This document shows positions 63,601-64,000 of a stretch of 64,000 nucleotides of DNA, piece after piece; positions within the stretch are counted from its first letter, which is position 1, and every line of letters begins with the position of its first letter. The translations under genes were made by a program, and so were the position numbers. Below the pieces are notes generated by a model, which ran no database searches, had not been told where the DNA came from, and saw nothing but the letters and a program-made list of their open reading frames with translations. This DNA is from Holophagae bacterium (GTDB lineage: Bacteria; Acidobacteriota; Holophagae; Acanthopleuribacterales; Acanthopleuribacteraceae): NCBI GenBank assembly GCA_030429565.1, contig JAUIFE010000001.1, forward strand, positions 434,001 to 498,000, given 5' to 3'.

Positions 63601-64000
63601 AACAAGCCGAGGCGCCGGCAAACACACCTTCCAGCTCGGCTTGGCTGAACAGCCGACCCATGGCACGGCTCATGGCGAGCAGGTTGTCGTGGCCGACAGC
63701 GACGCCTTTGGGTTGGCCGGTCGAGCCGGACGTGTAAATCACGTAAGCCAAGTCGTCGGCCTTAGGTTGCACCGCTGCGTGGCGCGGCTCGGCGGCTTCG
63801 ACGTGGCGCAGCCAAATCAACTCGGCAACGCCGTCACAAAGCGCGGCGGCGTCGCGATCATCGACAATCACGGCGGCAGCGCGGGAATGCTCGAGCATGT
63901 AACGCACCCGGGCGGGCGGATAAGCCGGATCCAGCGGAACGTAAGCGCAACGGGCGCGCTGCACACCGATCAGGGTCGCAATCAGTTCCCAAGTGCGCGG
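60665..64000 (-). CDS. A-ACP-alpha-oxoamine synthase-SCP2-like fusion, partial (5' end outside window)
   Basis: The frame is open to base 64000 ([13 protein letters not shown] before [10 protein letters not shown], an adenylation-domain core), so the start is off the right edge. In coding order: A domain, C-terminal part about 64000-62750 ([23 protein letters not shown]); carrier protein about 62650-62390 (FGLDSLT); PLP-dependent alpha-oxoamine synthase about 62280-61060 ([13 protein letters not shown] Lys in TTLSKALGS at 61537-61535); and a C-terminal SCP2-like domain about 60980-60700. The oxoamine synthase fold joins an amino acid to an acyl thioester with loss of CO2, so the enzyme may make an alpha-amino ketone from a carrier-bound acyl chain. 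The A-domain pocket, read by eye as D-T-M-V-V-G-A-V-F-K, is not one I recognise. A decayed copy of its 3' end lies at 51410-51728. Confidence 0.9.
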   Translation of the reverse strand, partial: PRTWELIATLIGVQRARCAYVPLDPAYPPARVRYMLEHSRAAAVIVDDRDAAALCDGVAELIWLRHVEAAEPRHAAVQPKADDLAYVIYTSGSTGQPKGVAVGHDNLLAMSRAMGRLFSQAELEGVFAGASACFDTSVMETLGTLSLGGTVVLGENGLALPKLPMVDKVRTCVMVPSAMQALLAGAPLPASIRCVVFGGEALKLSLVRQIHALPTAPRVINAYGPTEDTVFSTICALQPGVARVTIGGSVAGGRAYILDERLQPLPPGVPGELFLAGAKLARGYLHEPALTEARFVTVTPSAAVPESRLYRSGDLVQWCDNGEIEFLGRVDQQVKVRGYRIELGEIESVLEAMDGVDAAAAAAHEGPTGAKVLVMYVVSRDPAVTEAAVKSFLASRLPEYMVPQWVMALDALPLLPNDKLDRERLPDLAAVRDAALSQSTAGEGPHCAVPASLPQQHAAMVATIQREAAALLHVADPEQLAPHHAFDRFGLDSLTKPELSRRLSKALGRDLTVQALFLHATPSALADALLSESVNQAPTPAEKPAAAKVDSLGLFQAHIQSSHPTFQAAKANAWSATDKGKLVQEVMRLVNDDRRNPYSKVIRTGSASRGLVGDAYTDEEQEAVIWTTNLYLGLNRDPAVIAAAREAVENFGTGMGTSAAASGMTDLHLAFEDEFAALTGKAAACLFPTGYTANVGVIAGLLGPGDVVVLDQLCHASIVDGARLCGATIRTFQHNNADDLAAVLASETSPYRTVLVAIEGVYSMGEGAAPVAKLVRTAKEHGALVLVDEAHSFGFYGPRGAGICAATGVTDEVDFIMTTLSKALGSLGGVIAARREYVDLLKSSARAYIFQASVSPADMAAALTALRRLSSDEGLRARLWDTTRYMREAFTKAGYDLGTGDGPIVTPHFADKDKLYALVQGMFQRGVQVSAVTYPIVEPGRGRLRLICSASHTRADVDKTLAALIDAEREIDAGRATIAPEQTAPSLGELETWAARLAAFLRDAIAAEQKPLPDLAVTVQLGETQEALTLQIQNHNVSLGDDYDKALPHCSLRLSDATVLSALNQSDVQALLRSIAAGTCVLQGQVEPFIWLIGRLVDWRAAAGSEVFSRV

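Overview
This window comes from a GC-rich bacterium with a large specialised-metabolite locus. About 50 kb is one end of a giant trans-AT polyketide synthase / non-ribosomal peptide synthetase (PKS/NRPS) assembly line. Such lines are known from Acidobacteriota (Acanthopleuribacteraceae), Myxococcota, Burkholderia-like bacteria and animal symbionts. Nothing here fixes the taxon. No rRNA or tRNA gene was seen.

Region 1 (2-49882, + strand): four back-to-back megasynthase genes (1-nt gap, 3-nt gap, then an ATGA overlap), probably one transcript. They hold 11 ketosynthases (KS, two without the HGTGT histidine), three to four methyltransferases, five ketoreductases, four dehydratase-fold domains, two tandem-ACP beta-branching stations (one with in-line enoyl-CoA hydratase domains), two C-A-PCP modules (the last predicted to load serine) and a terminal thioesterase. 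No acyltransferase domain is present, so malonyl units must be loaded in trans. The AT and the HMG-synthase cassette are not in the window. Module order is KS0-MT-ACP / KS-KR-cMT-ACP / KS-KR|cMT-ACP / KS-DH-KR-cMT-ACP / KS-ACP-ACP / KS-DH-KR-ACP / KS|ECH-ECH-ACP-ACP / KS-ACP / C-A-PCP / KS-DH-KR-ACP / KS0|DH-ACP / KS-ACP / C-A(Ser)-PCP-TE, where | marks a gene boundary. A secreted GDA1/CD39-type apyrase follows and a strong intrinsic terminator closes the unit at about 51160.

Region 2 (51165-58460): a decayed minus-strand copy of the 3' end of the AOS-type gene found at 60665, then a large CRISPR locus of 56 repeats (37 nt) with 32-35 nt spacers and no cas gene in the window. Repeat decay at the left end, the GAAAC-type 3' end of the minus-strand repeat and an AT-rich leader at 58217-58350 all indicate leftward transcription. 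A 2.55-kb IS91-like element (tyrosine recombinase plus HUH transposase) sits at a spacer/repeat junction and splits the array into 42 leader-distal and 14 leader-proximal repeats.

Region 3 (58465-64000, - strand): a 663-aa protein whose C-terminus looks like an AlkB-type 2-oxoglutarate/Fe(II) oxygenase, and the 3' part of an A-ACP-alpha-oxoamine synthase-SCP2-like fusion enzyme that runs off the right edge. These may belong to the same or a neighbouring pathway.
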